Origin: Neisseriaceae bacterium
Lineage (GTDB): Bacteria; Pseudomonadota; Gammaproteobacteria; Burkholderiales; UBA11063
Length of the DNA: 30,345 nucleotides
Direction of reading: 5' to 3'
Assembly: GCA_947441745.1 (NCBI GenBank)
Contig: CANEUJ010000002.1
Coordinates: 1 to 30,345, forward strand
Made by a program: the position numbers and the translations under genes. Numbering within the stretch: the first letter of the stretch is position 1; each line of letters begins with the position of its first letter. Under the pieces are notes generated by a model. The model was not told the DNA's origin. It searched no databases and saw only the letters and a list, made by a program, of their open reading frames with translations. Positions 8,745-15,753 of the stretch are shown piece by piece.

Positions 8745-8810
8745 TAGCTAGGAAGTATACAAATGAATCAGACACTCCCTGAATCCTCATTTATACATCT
8801 TGGCTAGCTA
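8745..8810. repeat. Imperfect palindrome between convergent genes; possible bidirectional terminator
   Basis: TAGCTAG (8745-8751) pairs with CTAGCTA (8804-8810). Inside it, GTATA plus AATGA (8755-8759 and 8762-8766, split by a CA bulge) pairs with TCATTTATAC (8787-8796). The loop is about 20 bases. The right arm includes the last codons of obgE. There is no clear T-run, so termination of the converging transcripts is an inference. Confidence 0.45.
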
Positions 8811-9843
8811 AATTCTTTATTTCATCCAAAAAATTCATGATTGAATAGCAAACATCTTGGCAACCAGTACCAGTTACACCAGATATTACAAATATTTTAT
8901 CAAAATTGGTATTAGTATCATGTTTCTTAAATTCATTAACGAATTTATTAACTAGCTCATCTCGCTCTTCTTCTAGAACCAAGTCAACTTTATTAATCAC
9001 TAAAAAACGAGGCTTATCGTATAATTCTGAATCATATTTTTTTAGTTCCTGAGTAATAGCTACCGAACTCAAAACAACATCTTCATCAGTATTTAACGGG
9101 AAAATATCTACGATATGCAGTAATAATTTTGTTCTTTGTAAATGACGTAAAAATTTAAACCCTAACCCAATACCATCAGATGCACCCTCGATTAGCCCAG
9201 GAATATCTGCAATCACAAAGCTACGTTGATAATCAATCCTAACAACACCAAGATTGGGGTGCAATGTCGTAAATGGATAATCAGCTACTTTTGGCGTTGC
9301 TTTAGATACTGCTCGAATAAAAGTTGATTTACCCGCATTAGGTAGCCCAAGAAGCCCAACATCAGCCAAAACCTTTAGTTCAAGACGTACGATTTTTCGT
9401 TCACCTTCTTCTCCAGCTGTAGTTTGACGAGGTGCTCTATTAGTTGAAGATTTAAAGTGTAAATTCCCTAAACCACCCTTACCTCCCGCTGCAGCTATTA
9501 CTTCATGCCCATGATGATCTAAATCGGCTATTACAATCCCCAGCTCTTCATCAATCACCGTAGTACCAACAGGGACTCTAAGATATACATCTTCACCTTT
9601 ATGTCCATAACAATCAGCCCCACGACCAATATCACCATTTTTAGCTACATATTTCTTTATAAAGCGATAATCAATCAAGGTATTGATATTTTCATCCGCA
9701 GTTATAATAATACTACCACCACGCCCGCCATCCCCGCCATCAGGGCCACCACGTTCGATAAACTTCTCACGCCGAAATGATGCGGAGCCATTACCACCAT
9801 CACCAGCAATAAGTGTTATTGTAGCTTCATCAATAAATTGCAT
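8791..9843 (-). CDS. obgE: GTPase Obg/CgtA
   Basis: ObgE is an essential GTPase that associates with the 50S ribosomal subunit and acts in ribosome maturation and stress signalling. Of 350 residues, 1-158 form the glycine-rich Obg fold (for example GGPDGGDGGRGGS at 32-44). The G domain follows with G1 GLPNAGKS (166-173), the DIPG G3 motif and NKVD as G4. It is the last gene of rplU-rpmA-obgE. A strong intrinsic terminator lies just ahead of its start, and the ribosome site AAGAGAAA follows that terminator, so expression depends on read-through. The bestrophin gene converges on it. Confidence 0.97.
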   Translation of the reverse strand: MQFIDEATITLIAGDGGNGSASFRREKFIERGGPDGGDGGRGGSIIITADENINTLIDYRFIKKYVAKNGDIGRGADCYGHKGEDVYLRVPVGTTVIDEELGIVIADLDHHGHEVIAAAGGKGGLGNLHFKSSTNRAPRQTTAGEEGERKIVRLELKVLADVGLLGLPNAGKSTFIRAVSKATPKVADYPFTTLHPNLGVVRIDYQRSFVIADIPGLIEGASDGIGLGFKFLRHLQRTKLLLHIVDIFPLNTDEDVVLSSVAITQELKKYDSELYDKPRFLVINKVDLVLEEERDELVNKFVNEFKKHDTNTNFDKIFVISGVTGTGCQDVCYSIMNFLDEIKNLASQDV

Positions 9844-9857
9844 AATTTTCTCTTAAT

Positions 9858-9885
9858 AAAAAACCCCACTAAAAATAGTAGGGTT
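9858..9885 (-). terminator. Intrinsic terminator between rpmA and obgE
   Basis: Reading the minus strand, AACCCTACT and AGTGGGGTT form a nine-base-pair stem (one G-U pair) around a six-base AT loop, followed directly by a run of six T. This is a textbook intrinsic terminator. It lies 22 bases after the rpmA stop and ends only 14 bases before the obgE ATG, so obgE mRNA should come from partial read-through. Confidence 0.85.
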
Positions 9886-9907
9886 GGCATAATTTTTTAA
9901 ATAAAAA

Positions 9908-10168
9908 TTATTCTGCTGGAGTTACGTTCACTAAGCGGCGATTAAATTGCCCACCTACTGAGAACTCAACAACTCCATCGGCTTTAGCAAACAAAGTATG
10001 ATCTTTACCCATACCTACGTTTTTACCAGCATGAAACTGTGTTCCACGTTGACGAACAATAATACCACCCGCAAGGATTATTTCACCACCATAAACCTTA
10101 ACACCCAACATTTTTGGATTGGAATCGCGCCCGTTACGGGAACTACCACCGGCCTTCTTCTGTGCCAT
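9908..10168 (-). CDS. rpmA: 50S ribosomal protein L27
   Basis: L27 belongs to the large subunit; its N-terminal tail reaches toward the peptidyl transferase centre. The 86-residue protein starts MAQKKAGGSSRNGRDS, the typical proteobacterial tail, followed by the compact KMLGVKVYGGE and GTQFHAGKNVGMGKDHTLFA motifs. A good AAGGAG ribosome site precedes the ATG. It lies 12 bases downstream of rplU, and a terminator follows it. Confidence 0.98.
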   Translation of the reverse strand: MAQKKAGGSSRNGRDSNPKMLGVKVYGGEIILAGGIIVRQRGTQFHAGKNVGMGKDHTLFAKADGVVEFSVGGQFNRRLVNVTPAE

Positions 10169-10180
10169 AATTGCTACTCC

Positions 10181-10492
10181 TTATTGGTTAATCGCATCGA
10201 TCTGAATTTCAGTATAATTCTGACGATGTCCTTGATGTTTTTGATAATGTTTACGTCTGCGCATTTTAAAGATTCTAACTTTTTTATGACGCCCCAATGA
10301 CACCACAGATGCAGTTACAGTTGCACCAGCAACAGTTGGCGTACCTATAACTACTTTTTCACCATCGGCAATCAATAACACTTCAGAAAGTGTAACTGTA
10401 CTGCCTAGACTATCCGGTATCTGTTCTATTTTTAATTTTTCGCCAACAGCAACTTGATATTGTTTGCCGCCGGTTTTTATAACCGCATACAT
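10181..10492 (-). CDS. rplU: 50S ribosomal protein L21
   Basis: L21 is a large-subunit protein that binds 23S rRNA near L20. The 103 residues match the family: MYAVIKTGGKQYQV at the start and the C-terminal RRRKHYQKHQGHRQNYTEIQI signature. A TAGGAG ribosome site lies ahead of the ATG. It heads rplU-rpmA-obgE and has a consensus promoter 45 bases upstream. Confidence 0.98.
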   Translation of the reverse strand: MYAVIKTGGKQYQVAVGEKLKIEQIPDSLGSTVTLSEVLLIADGEKVVIGTPTVAGATVTASVVSLGRHKKVRIFKMRRRKHYQKHQGHRQNYTEIQIDAINQ

Positions 10493-10536
10493 CGATAAGC
10501 TCCTAATTTGTTAATATATTATTAAATGAGTCTATG

Positions 10537-10566
10537 ATTATACTACACCTAATCACAACCTGTCAA
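10537..10566 (-). promoter_or_regulatory. rplU promoter (perfect -35 and -10)
   Basis: On the minus strand TTGACA (10566-10561), an 18-base spacer and TATAAT (10542-10537) form a full-consensus sigma-70 promoter. The start site should fall near 10530, giving a leader of roughly 40 bases to rplU. It is the best promoter in the window, fitting a ribosomal protein operon. Confidence 0.85.
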
Positions 10567-10632
10567 TCTAAAAAATATTTTGGGTGTGGGCTAAATACAT
10601 TATTCGCCTATAAGGAAGTTGCACGAATTCAA

Positions 10633-11499
10633 TTATGCTCCTAGGAATTTTTCTAAGAATGAAAAATGCTCTTCACTGTATAAAAATGGTGCATGTCCAG
10701 CATTAGCAATTTCTACTACCTGTGTTTCTGGGTTGATTTCTTGCATACGTTGTAAAGTTTTTACACTTAGAATATCTGATAACTCCCCACGAATAACTAA
10801 TGTCGGAATAGTTACCTTGTCCCAGTATGCCCATAGATCCATATTTTTATCGCTAGGTGCTGTAATTGTTAGTTGCTTTACCAAATTAACATCACGCTTT
10901 AATTCATATTTTCCCAATGAATTTTTTTGTAAGGAATTTAGTGCATAATTCTCCCACACATCATTTGGTAGCTCCCCAAAATCACCACTGATACTTATCA
11001 AGTAATCTTTTGCAGAAGTATATGTATCAAAAACCGGCTGTTTTGTATTATAACCCGCAATTCTAGCTAATCCATTTTTCTCTATCTCAGCACCTATATC
11101 ATTTAAAATCATCTTACGAATTGGATTATGTGACATTGATGCCATTGCCATAGCAATTAGCCCACCCATTGATGTACCTAAAAAATCTACGTTTTTTAAG
11201 CCTAAAGTATGTATCAAATGAAATATATCAGCCACATAAAATGGGATATCATAACCCATTGGATCATTTAGATAATCACTATTACCCCGCCCAACTATGT
11301 CAGGTGCAACTACATAGTAGTCTTTTTTCGAAAAATAATCGCCTATATAATCCCAATCACGACTATTACGATTTAGCCCATGAACACAAATTATAGTTTT
11401 ATTTGATAACTCTTGACTACCCCAAGAACTATAAAACATTCGATATTCTTCTTTATGATTACGACATTTAATATAATTAATTTGTGGTGGGTTTATCAT
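10633..11499 (-). CDS. Alpha/beta hydrolase of unknown substrate
   Basis: This is a cytosolic-looking hydrolase of the alpha/beta fold, 288 residues, with no signal peptide. The oxyanion region is VHGLNRNSRDWD (39-50). The nucleophile elbow is GTSMGG with Ser110, an acid residue probably lies in the RGELSDILS stretch, and the catalytic histidine is His269 in NAGHAPFL. The arrangement resembles esterases or C-C hydrolases of the Abhydrolase_1 group; the substrate cannot be read from sequence. Its ATG overlaps the glnS stop as ATGA, so it is translationally coupled to glnS. That coupling need not imply a function in charging tRNA. Confidence 0.88.
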   Translation of the reverse strand: MINPPQINYIKCRNHKEEYRMFYSSWGSQELSNKTIICVHGLNRNSRDWDYIGDYFSKKDYYVVAPDIVGRGNSDYLNDPMGYDIPFYVADIFHLIHTLGLKNVDFLGTSMGGLIAMAMASMSHNPIRKMILNDIGAEIEKNGLARIAGYNTKQPVFDTYTSAKDYLISISGDFGELPNDVWENYALNSLQKNSLGKYELKRDVNLVKQLTITAPSDKNMDLWAYWDKVTIPTLVIRGELSDILSVKTLQRMQEINPETQVVEIANAGHAPFLYSEEHFSFLEKFLGA

Positions 11500-13160
11500 T
11501 TCTTATCTGACTCCTTATTCCATGTATCACGAAGACCTACAGTTTTATTTAATACTAACTTATTACTATTAAAATCATATCTGTCCGCAACAAAATATCC
11601 AAGACGCTCAAATTGAAACACATCTTCAGCTTTGGCATTTAAAATAGCGGGTTCGATATAAGCAGTTACCTTTTCTAAAGGCATAATACATTCTTCAAAA
11701 TTTTCTACACTCATAGGATTATTTACACTAAAAAGCCTATCATATAGCCTTATTTCACTAGGAATTGCTTTTGTAGTACTAACCCAATGAATAACCCCCT
11801 TAACCTTACGCCCTTCAGGATTTTTGCCTAGAGTGTTTTTATCAATACTGCAATGAAGCTCTACTACATTACCACTATCATCATGAATAATTTCTTCACA
11901 TTTAATAACATAGCTATGCCGTAAACGCACCTCCGCCCCAGGTGCAAGACGCTGCCACTTAGCTATCGGAGTAGTCATAAAATCATCTTGTTCGATATAA
12001 ATTTCTTTGCTTAATTCAACAAGCCTTTCTCCCAACTCAGGCTGTTCTGGATGAAATGATGCCATTCTACTACTTGTGGAATCATCAAAATTAGTTAAAA
12101 CAACTTTTAATGGCTTAATAACCGCCATTACTCGAGGTGCCTTAGCCTCTAGATCATCCCTAATTGCACTTTCTAAAAACGCCATATCTACTATATTTGG
12201 CGATTTTGAAACACCTACTCTTACTGCAAATAATTTTATTCCATCAGGGGTATAGCCCCGCCTACGCATCCCAGATATAGTTGGCATTCTCGGGTCGTCC
12301 CAACCACTAACTAGATTTTCTTGCACTAAACGATTAAGATTTCGTTTACTTGTGATTGTATATTGCAACTCAAGACGCGAAAACTCAATTTGACGGGGAT
12401 GACATTTAACTAAACCACCTTTTTGTAGATGTTCAACCACAAAATCATATAAAGGACGATGATCTTCAAATTCTAACGAACAACAAGAATGGGTAATACC
12501 TTCAATAGCGTCAGATACTGAGTGAGCATAATCATACATGGGATAAATACACCAAGCATCACCTGTTCTGATATGATGAGCTCTTTTTATCCGATAAACA
12601 ACTGGATCTCTTAAGTTTATATTAGGGGATGCCATGTCGATTTTAAGTCTTAGAGTCTTACTACCATCATCAAACTCTGCATTTTTCATTCGACTAAACA
12701 AATCAAGGTTTTCTTCAATCGTACGTTCCCTATATGGGCTATTTTTTCCAGGATCAATAAAGTTTCCACGATAAGTGCGCATTTCTTCAGGAGTTAAATC
12801 ACACACATAAGCTAAACCTTCATTGATAAAAAATACCGCACATTCGTATAACCTTTCAAAATAATCAGAAGCGTACTTAGCCTCTCCATTCCATTTGAAC
12901 CCCAGCCATTCTATATTTTCTTTAATACTTCTAACGTACTCATCACTTTCTTTTTCAGGGTTGGTATCATCAAATCGAAGATTGCAAATTCCACCAAACT
13001 CATTAGCTAACCCAAAATTTATACAAATAGCCTTAGCATGACCTACATGAAGATAGCCATTTGGTTCAGGTGGAAACCTAGTAATAATTGTTTGGTGTTT
13101 ACCTGTAGATAAATCATTCTCTATAATATTTTTGATAAAATTACTTGCAGCGGTTGTCAT
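11496..13160 (-). CDS. glnS: Glutaminyl-tRNA synthetase
   Basis: GlnRS charges tRNA-Gln with glutamine directly, so this organism need not rely on the GatCAB amidotransferase route for Gln. It is a class I synthetase of 554 residues, close to the E. coli length. The HIGH-type motif is HVGH (38-41) within PPEPNGYLHVGHAKA, and the KMSKS-type loop is SKRNL. GWDDPRMPTISGMRRRGY is the characteristic GlnRS/GluRS segment. The C-terminal half is the beta-barrel anticodon-binding region. Start ATG at 13160 has an AGGA ribosome site. A 28-codon ORF ends six bases before this ATG in the same frame. Confidence 0.97.
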   Translation of the reverse strand: MTTAASNFIKNIIENDLSTGKHQTIITRFPPEPNGYLHVGHAKAICINFGLANEFGGICNLRFDDTNPEKESDEYVRSIKENIEWLGFKWNGEAKYASDYFERLYECAVFFINEGLAYVCDLTPEEMRTYRGNFIDPGKNSPYRERTIEENLDLFSRMKNAEFDDGSKTLRLKIDMASPNINLRDPVVYRIKRAHHIRTGDAWCIYPMYDYAHSVSDAIEGITHSCCSLEFEDHRPLYDFVVEHLQKGGLVKCHPRQIEFSRLELQYTITSKRNLNRLVQENLVSGWDDPRMPTISGMRRRGYTPDGIKLFAVRVGVSKSPNIVDMAFLESAIRDDLEAKAPRVMAVIKPLKVVLTNFDDSTSSRMASFHPEQPELGERLVELSKEIYIEQDDFMTTPIAKWQRLAPGAEVRLRHSYVIKCEEIIHDDSGNVVELHCSIDKNTLGKNPEGRKVKGVIHWVSTTKAIPSEIRLYDRLFSVNNPMSVENFEECIMPLEKVTAYIEPAILNAKAEDVFQFERLGYFVADRYDFNSNKLVLNKTVGLRDTWNKESDKK

Positions 13161-13163
13161 ATA

Positions 13164-13250
13164 TTATCCTATATCTGTTGCTTTTAATGTGCGTGTATCA
13201 TCTACTCTAGATAGAAATGATATTAAAGAAGTTAGTACTTCTCTAATCAT
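13164..13250 (-). CDS. Possible 28-codon leader ORF upstream of glnS
   Basis: A short frame starts at an ATG with a good GGTGGA ribosome site and ends with TAA, three bases before the glnS ATG and in the same frame. It begins MIREVLTSLISFLSR. It lies downstream of the candidate glnS promoter, so it would be in the glnS mRNA. I do not recognise it, and it has no run of glutamine codons that would indicate simple attenuation. It might be a chance frame or a remnant. Confidence rests on the ribosome site and position only. Confidence 0.3.
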   Translation of the reverse strand: MIREVLTSLISFLSRVDDTRTLKATDIG

Positions 13251-13264
13251 AAAAATCCACCAAA

Positions 13265-13273
13265 TGATATAAT
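13265..13273 (+). promoter_or_regulatory. Candidate lpxH promoter (extended -10)
   Basis: TGATATAAT is an exact extended -10. The -35 region is poor. The start would be near 13280, about 60 bases before lpxH. It faces the glnS promoter, so the two transcripts would overlap. Confidence 0.45.
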
Positions 13274-13292
13274 ATATAGTTAAGCGACCTTT

Positions 13293-13301
13293 ATTATAAC
13301 A
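13293..13301 (-). promoter_or_regulatory. Candidate glnS promoter (extended -10)
   Basis: On the minus strand TGTTATAAT is an exact extended -10; the -35 region (TTCTTT) is weak. Predicted start near 13286 gives a leader of about 125 bases that includes the 28-codon ORF. Confidence 0.45.
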
Positions 13302-13341
13302 TACCGAAGGTATATAAAGAACTGACTTATAGAAAGCTAGT

Positions 13342-14061
13342 ATGAAATTAGTATTTATTTCTGATTTACATTTATCAGGCAAGACACCTGAACATAATAA
13401 AATATTCCTTAATCTCATGACAAAATGGCAAAATGAGCTAGATGCTCTTTATATTCTTGGGGATTTTTTTGACTTTTGGTGTGGGGATGATGATGACAAT
13501 CAATTTATCCGTACAATTAAACATAGTTTTAAATCTTTTACCCAATATAAACCAATTTATTTTCTAGGTGGAAACCATGACTTTGGAGTTGGCAACAAAT
13601 TCGCCAAAGAGACAGGTATAAAACTAATACCTGATATGACAGTTCTAAAAGTTGGAGTAAATAATATTTTATTATCCCATGGCGATACCTTTTGTACTCT
13701 TGATATTAGCTATCAACGCCTAAAACTAATCCTTCAAAACCGCACAACCAAATTCATCCTAAGACAAGTACCACTTAGTTGGCGTTATAAAATCAAAGAT
13801 AAGTTGGAACATAAGTCAAGTGAAGTGTTTAATGCTAAACCAAACGAGACATATCATGTGGTAGATGATGCAGTTATAAAATACGCAAGTAAACATAGTG
13901 CCAATATTGTTATTCATGGGCATACTCATAGACCAAATTTATACCAAATTAGCACTCCAAATGGCATAATCTCGCGCTATGAAATCCCTGATTGGGCAGA
14001 TCACAAACCAGGTGGGTATATTATATTAGATAACGAGTCTATAGAAATCCACCGCACATAA
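13342..14061 (+). CDS. lpxH: UDP-2,3-diacylglucosamine diphosphatase LpxH
   Basis: LpxH hydrolyses UDP-2,3-diacylglucosamine to lipid X in lipid A synthesis, acting at the inner membrane surface. This supports a Gram-negative outer membrane with lipopolysaccharide. The 239 residues show the calcineurin-like metal-binding motifs: Asp8 and His10 (SDLHLSG), Asp41 (GDFFDFW), GGNHD (76-80), SHGDT and HGHTHRP near residue 195. Length is typical. The upstream ribosome site (GAAAG) is mediocre. glnS diverges from it, and a terminator follows. Confidence 0.95.
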   Translation: MKLVFISDLHLSGKTPEHNKIFLNLMTKWQNELDALYILGDFFDFWCGDDDDNQFIRTIKHSFKSFTQYKPIYFLGGNHDFGVGNKFAKETGIKLIPDMTVLKVGVNNILLSHGDTFCTLDISYQRLKLILQNRTTKFILRQVPLSWRYKIKDKLEHKSSEVFNAKPNETYHVVDDAVIKYASKHSANIVIHGHTHRPNLYQISTPNGIISRYEIPDWADHKPGGYIILDNESIEIHRT

Positions 14062-14078
14062 AATGCTGATTTAATGTA

Positions 14079-14110
14079 TAATATGTATCGGAAATACATA
14101 TTAATTTTTT
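14079..14110 (+). terminator. Putative terminator after lpxH
   Basis: AATATGTAT (14080-14088) and ATACATATT (14094-14102) form a perfect nine-base-pair stem, ten with the flanking T-A pair, around CGGAA, followed by six T (14105-14110). The stem is AT-rich, so strength is moderate. Confidence 0.65.
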
Positions 14111-14214
14111 CTGGGATACACAATTTAATGCCGCCCCTACGCCTAAAGGCAACTTATTAGTTTTATAGTAATTTTTCATCTCAAACAATAATCCGAGAGT
14201 TTTTAGAGGTATAT

Positions 14215-15570
14215 ATGTTAGTTTTTTTAGCCATTAGTGGATTAATTCTGAGTAATTCATTTTTAGCAATATCTGAACTATCACTCATCGCATCCAAAAA
14301 GCAACGCCTTCTAGCCCTTGCTGAAGAAGGAGACCTTGGAGCTAAAATAGCTTTTGAATTAGCTAATAAACCAGATAAGATTATCGCAACCTCTCAAATT
14401 GGACTTACATTTCTTACATTAGTTGAGGGTGCGGTAACTGGTATATTATTAAATCCCGTATTTAGTGAATTAGTTGGAAAAATATCTATACTAAAACCTT
14501 TTGAACATATAATCACACTAGCATGTAGCTTTGCCCTAATTACGCTTCTAACTATTTTGTTTGGTGATATAATCCCCAAAAGAATAGCCCTAATCTACCC
14601 AGAAATAATTGCTATCAAGCTGAGCCCTTATACATCCAAAGTAATCTACTGCTTTAGCCCAATTGTTAAAATATTCTCATTTTTATCTGATAAAATTTTA
14701 ACTTTGTTTGGTATTCCTATTACCAATGAAAATACCGTTTCTGCAGAAGATATTGAAGATATTTTTGAAGCAGGAGCACAATCAGGGCTATTAGTACAAA
14801 CTGAAAAAGATTTACTTGATAATGTATGGCGGATGGATGAACGCCAAGTAAGTGCCCTAATGACTCCAAGATCTGAGATAGTATATATTGATTTATCAGC
14901 AAGCCTTGAAGATAATGTTGAGATTATTCTAAATAACCCATCCAAAGATATTATCGTATGTAATGAAAATCTTGATCATGTAATAGGGATTGCTCCTGCC
15001 AAAATCTGGCTTAAAGATATTTTTAAACAATTACGCCATGGTGTTGATAGCCCAAAGATTGCATGGTCGGACAACCTAACTCCAGTTCATACGATACCAA
15101 ACAGCTTAAGCCTTATTGAGACACTTGATTCTTTTAGACAATATAAAACTCATATTGCTTTGGTATATAATGAATTCGGACATGTTGAAGGGATAATTTC
15201 AGTATCGGACTTAATGAATGCTGTAGTTGGTGAATATCCTGGAATGAATAGCGAAAACCTCTTGATAATCAAAGATGTTAGTGGTAAATGGCTAATCGAT
15301 GGAATGGCAGCAATTGATGATGTCAAACAAGCCCTTGAAATTGAAGAGCTCCCAAACGAACAATTAGGACACTATAATACCGCAGCAGGATTTGCATTAT
15401 CGATACTAGGGCGAGCTAAGGGTCGCCTACCAAAAGAATTCGACCGCTTCACTTATGGTGGGTATTTATTTGAGGTGGTAGATATTGACCGCTCTCAAGG
15501 ATATAGAATTGACCGCTTGATGGTACAAAAATCTCCTAAGCTTGACACACTACCATCTGAAGTGGATTAA
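14215..15570 (+). CDS. CNNM/CorC-HlyC family membrane protein with CBS domains
   Basis: This belongs to the hemolysin C/CorC (CNNM-like) family, members of which are implicated in Mg2+/Co2+ handling; the historical hemolysin name is misleading. The 451 residues comprise a DUF21 membrane domain (1 to about 190) with three to four hydrophobic stretches, then a CBS pair (about 205-325, MTPRSEIVYIDLS and VEGIISVSDLMNAVVGEY). A CorC_HlyC domain follows (about 340-430, WLIDGMAAIDDVKQAL). An AGAGG ribosome site precedes the ATG. No partner gene reveals its ion. Its 3' end overlaps, antisense, the tail of a truncated dehydrogenase frame. Confidence 0.92.
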   Translation: MLVFLAISGLILSNSFLAISELSLIASKKQRLLALAEEGDLGAKIAFELANKPDKIIATSQIGLTFLTLVEGAVTGILLNPVFSELVGKISILKPFEHIITLACSFALITLLTILFGDIIPKRIALIYPEIIAIKLSPYTSKVIYCFSPIVKIFSFLSDKILTLFGIPITNENTVSAEDIEDIFEAGAQSGLLVQTEKDLLDNVWRMDERQVSALMTPRSEIVYIDLSASLEDNVEIILNNPSKDIIVCNENLDHVIGIAPAKIWLKDIFKQLRHGVDSPKIAWSDNLTPVHTIPNSLSLIETLDSFRQYKTHIALVYNEFGHVEGIISVSDLMNAVVGEYPGMNSENLLIIKDVSGKWLIDGMAAIDDVKQALEIEELPNEQLGHYNTAAGFALSILGRAKGRLPKEFDRFTYGGYLFEVVDIDRSQGYRIDRLMVQKSPKLDTLPSEVD

Positions 15571-15646
15571 CTGCGATAGCACAAGCTCTACCAATAACAC
15601 TTGCAGTACCAGTAATTAATACTATCTTGTTTTGTAAGCGATTCAT
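15536..15646 (-). pseudogene. Truncated short-chain dehydrogenase (SDR) N-terminus
   Basis: On the minus strand an ATG with an AGGGA ribosome site opens a frame of 36 codons reading MNRLQNKIVLITGTASVIG and then RACAIA. This is the first beta strand and cofactor-binding glycine motif of an SDR (TGxxxGxG; the middle Gly of GIG is Val here). Homology stops near 15571, just at the stop codon of the CorC-like gene. The frame then runs antisense through that gene's end to TAG. An SDR is about 250 residues, so roughly 90 percent is gone and the catalytic Tyr-Lys pair is absent. A minus-strand TATAAT (15671-15666) may be its old promoter. Confidence 0.75.
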
Positions 15647-15711
15647 AAATATCCCTATATCATAAATTATACTCCCAAATAAGCTCATAGTGTTATGTTT
15701 TTAGGGTTTTA

Positions 15712-15720
15712 TGTTATAAT
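15712..15720 (+). promoter_or_regulatory. Candidate promoter of the SulP-carbonic anhydrase gene
   Basis: TGTTATAAT is an exact extended -10, 33 bases before the ATG; no convincing -35 is seen. It lies back to back with the minus-strand TATAAT of the dehydrogenase remnant. Confidence 0.5.
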
Positions 15721-15753
15721 CACTCACTTAATAATTGAACACTGGAGATTAAA

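Noticed and set aside
9998..10300. Plus-strand 100-codon frame over rpmA-rplU
   Set aside because: It is antisense to two certain ribosomal protein genes and has no ribosome site.
10567..10632. ATTCG/CGAAT dyad downstream of the hydrolase gene as a terminator
   Set aside because: A five-pair stem with a 17-base loop and no T-run is too weak to call.
13164..13418. 84-codon minus-strand frame across the glnS-lpxH gap
   Set aside because: Its first half is antisense to lpxH and lacks a ribosome site; only the last 28 codons have a plausible start, and these are listed separately.
107..14147. Shared 10-mer TACGCCTAAA before dnaA (106-115) and in the lpxH-corC gap (14138-14147)
   Set aside because: Flanking bases do not match, and one shared 10-mer in 30 kb is expected by chance; it is not a repeat family.
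14111..14214. Locally GC-richer patch with small dyads (TGCC/GGCA) before the CorC-like gene
   Set aside because: The dyads are only three to four pairs, with no T-run and no recognised riboswitch or RNA motif; I see no supportable function.
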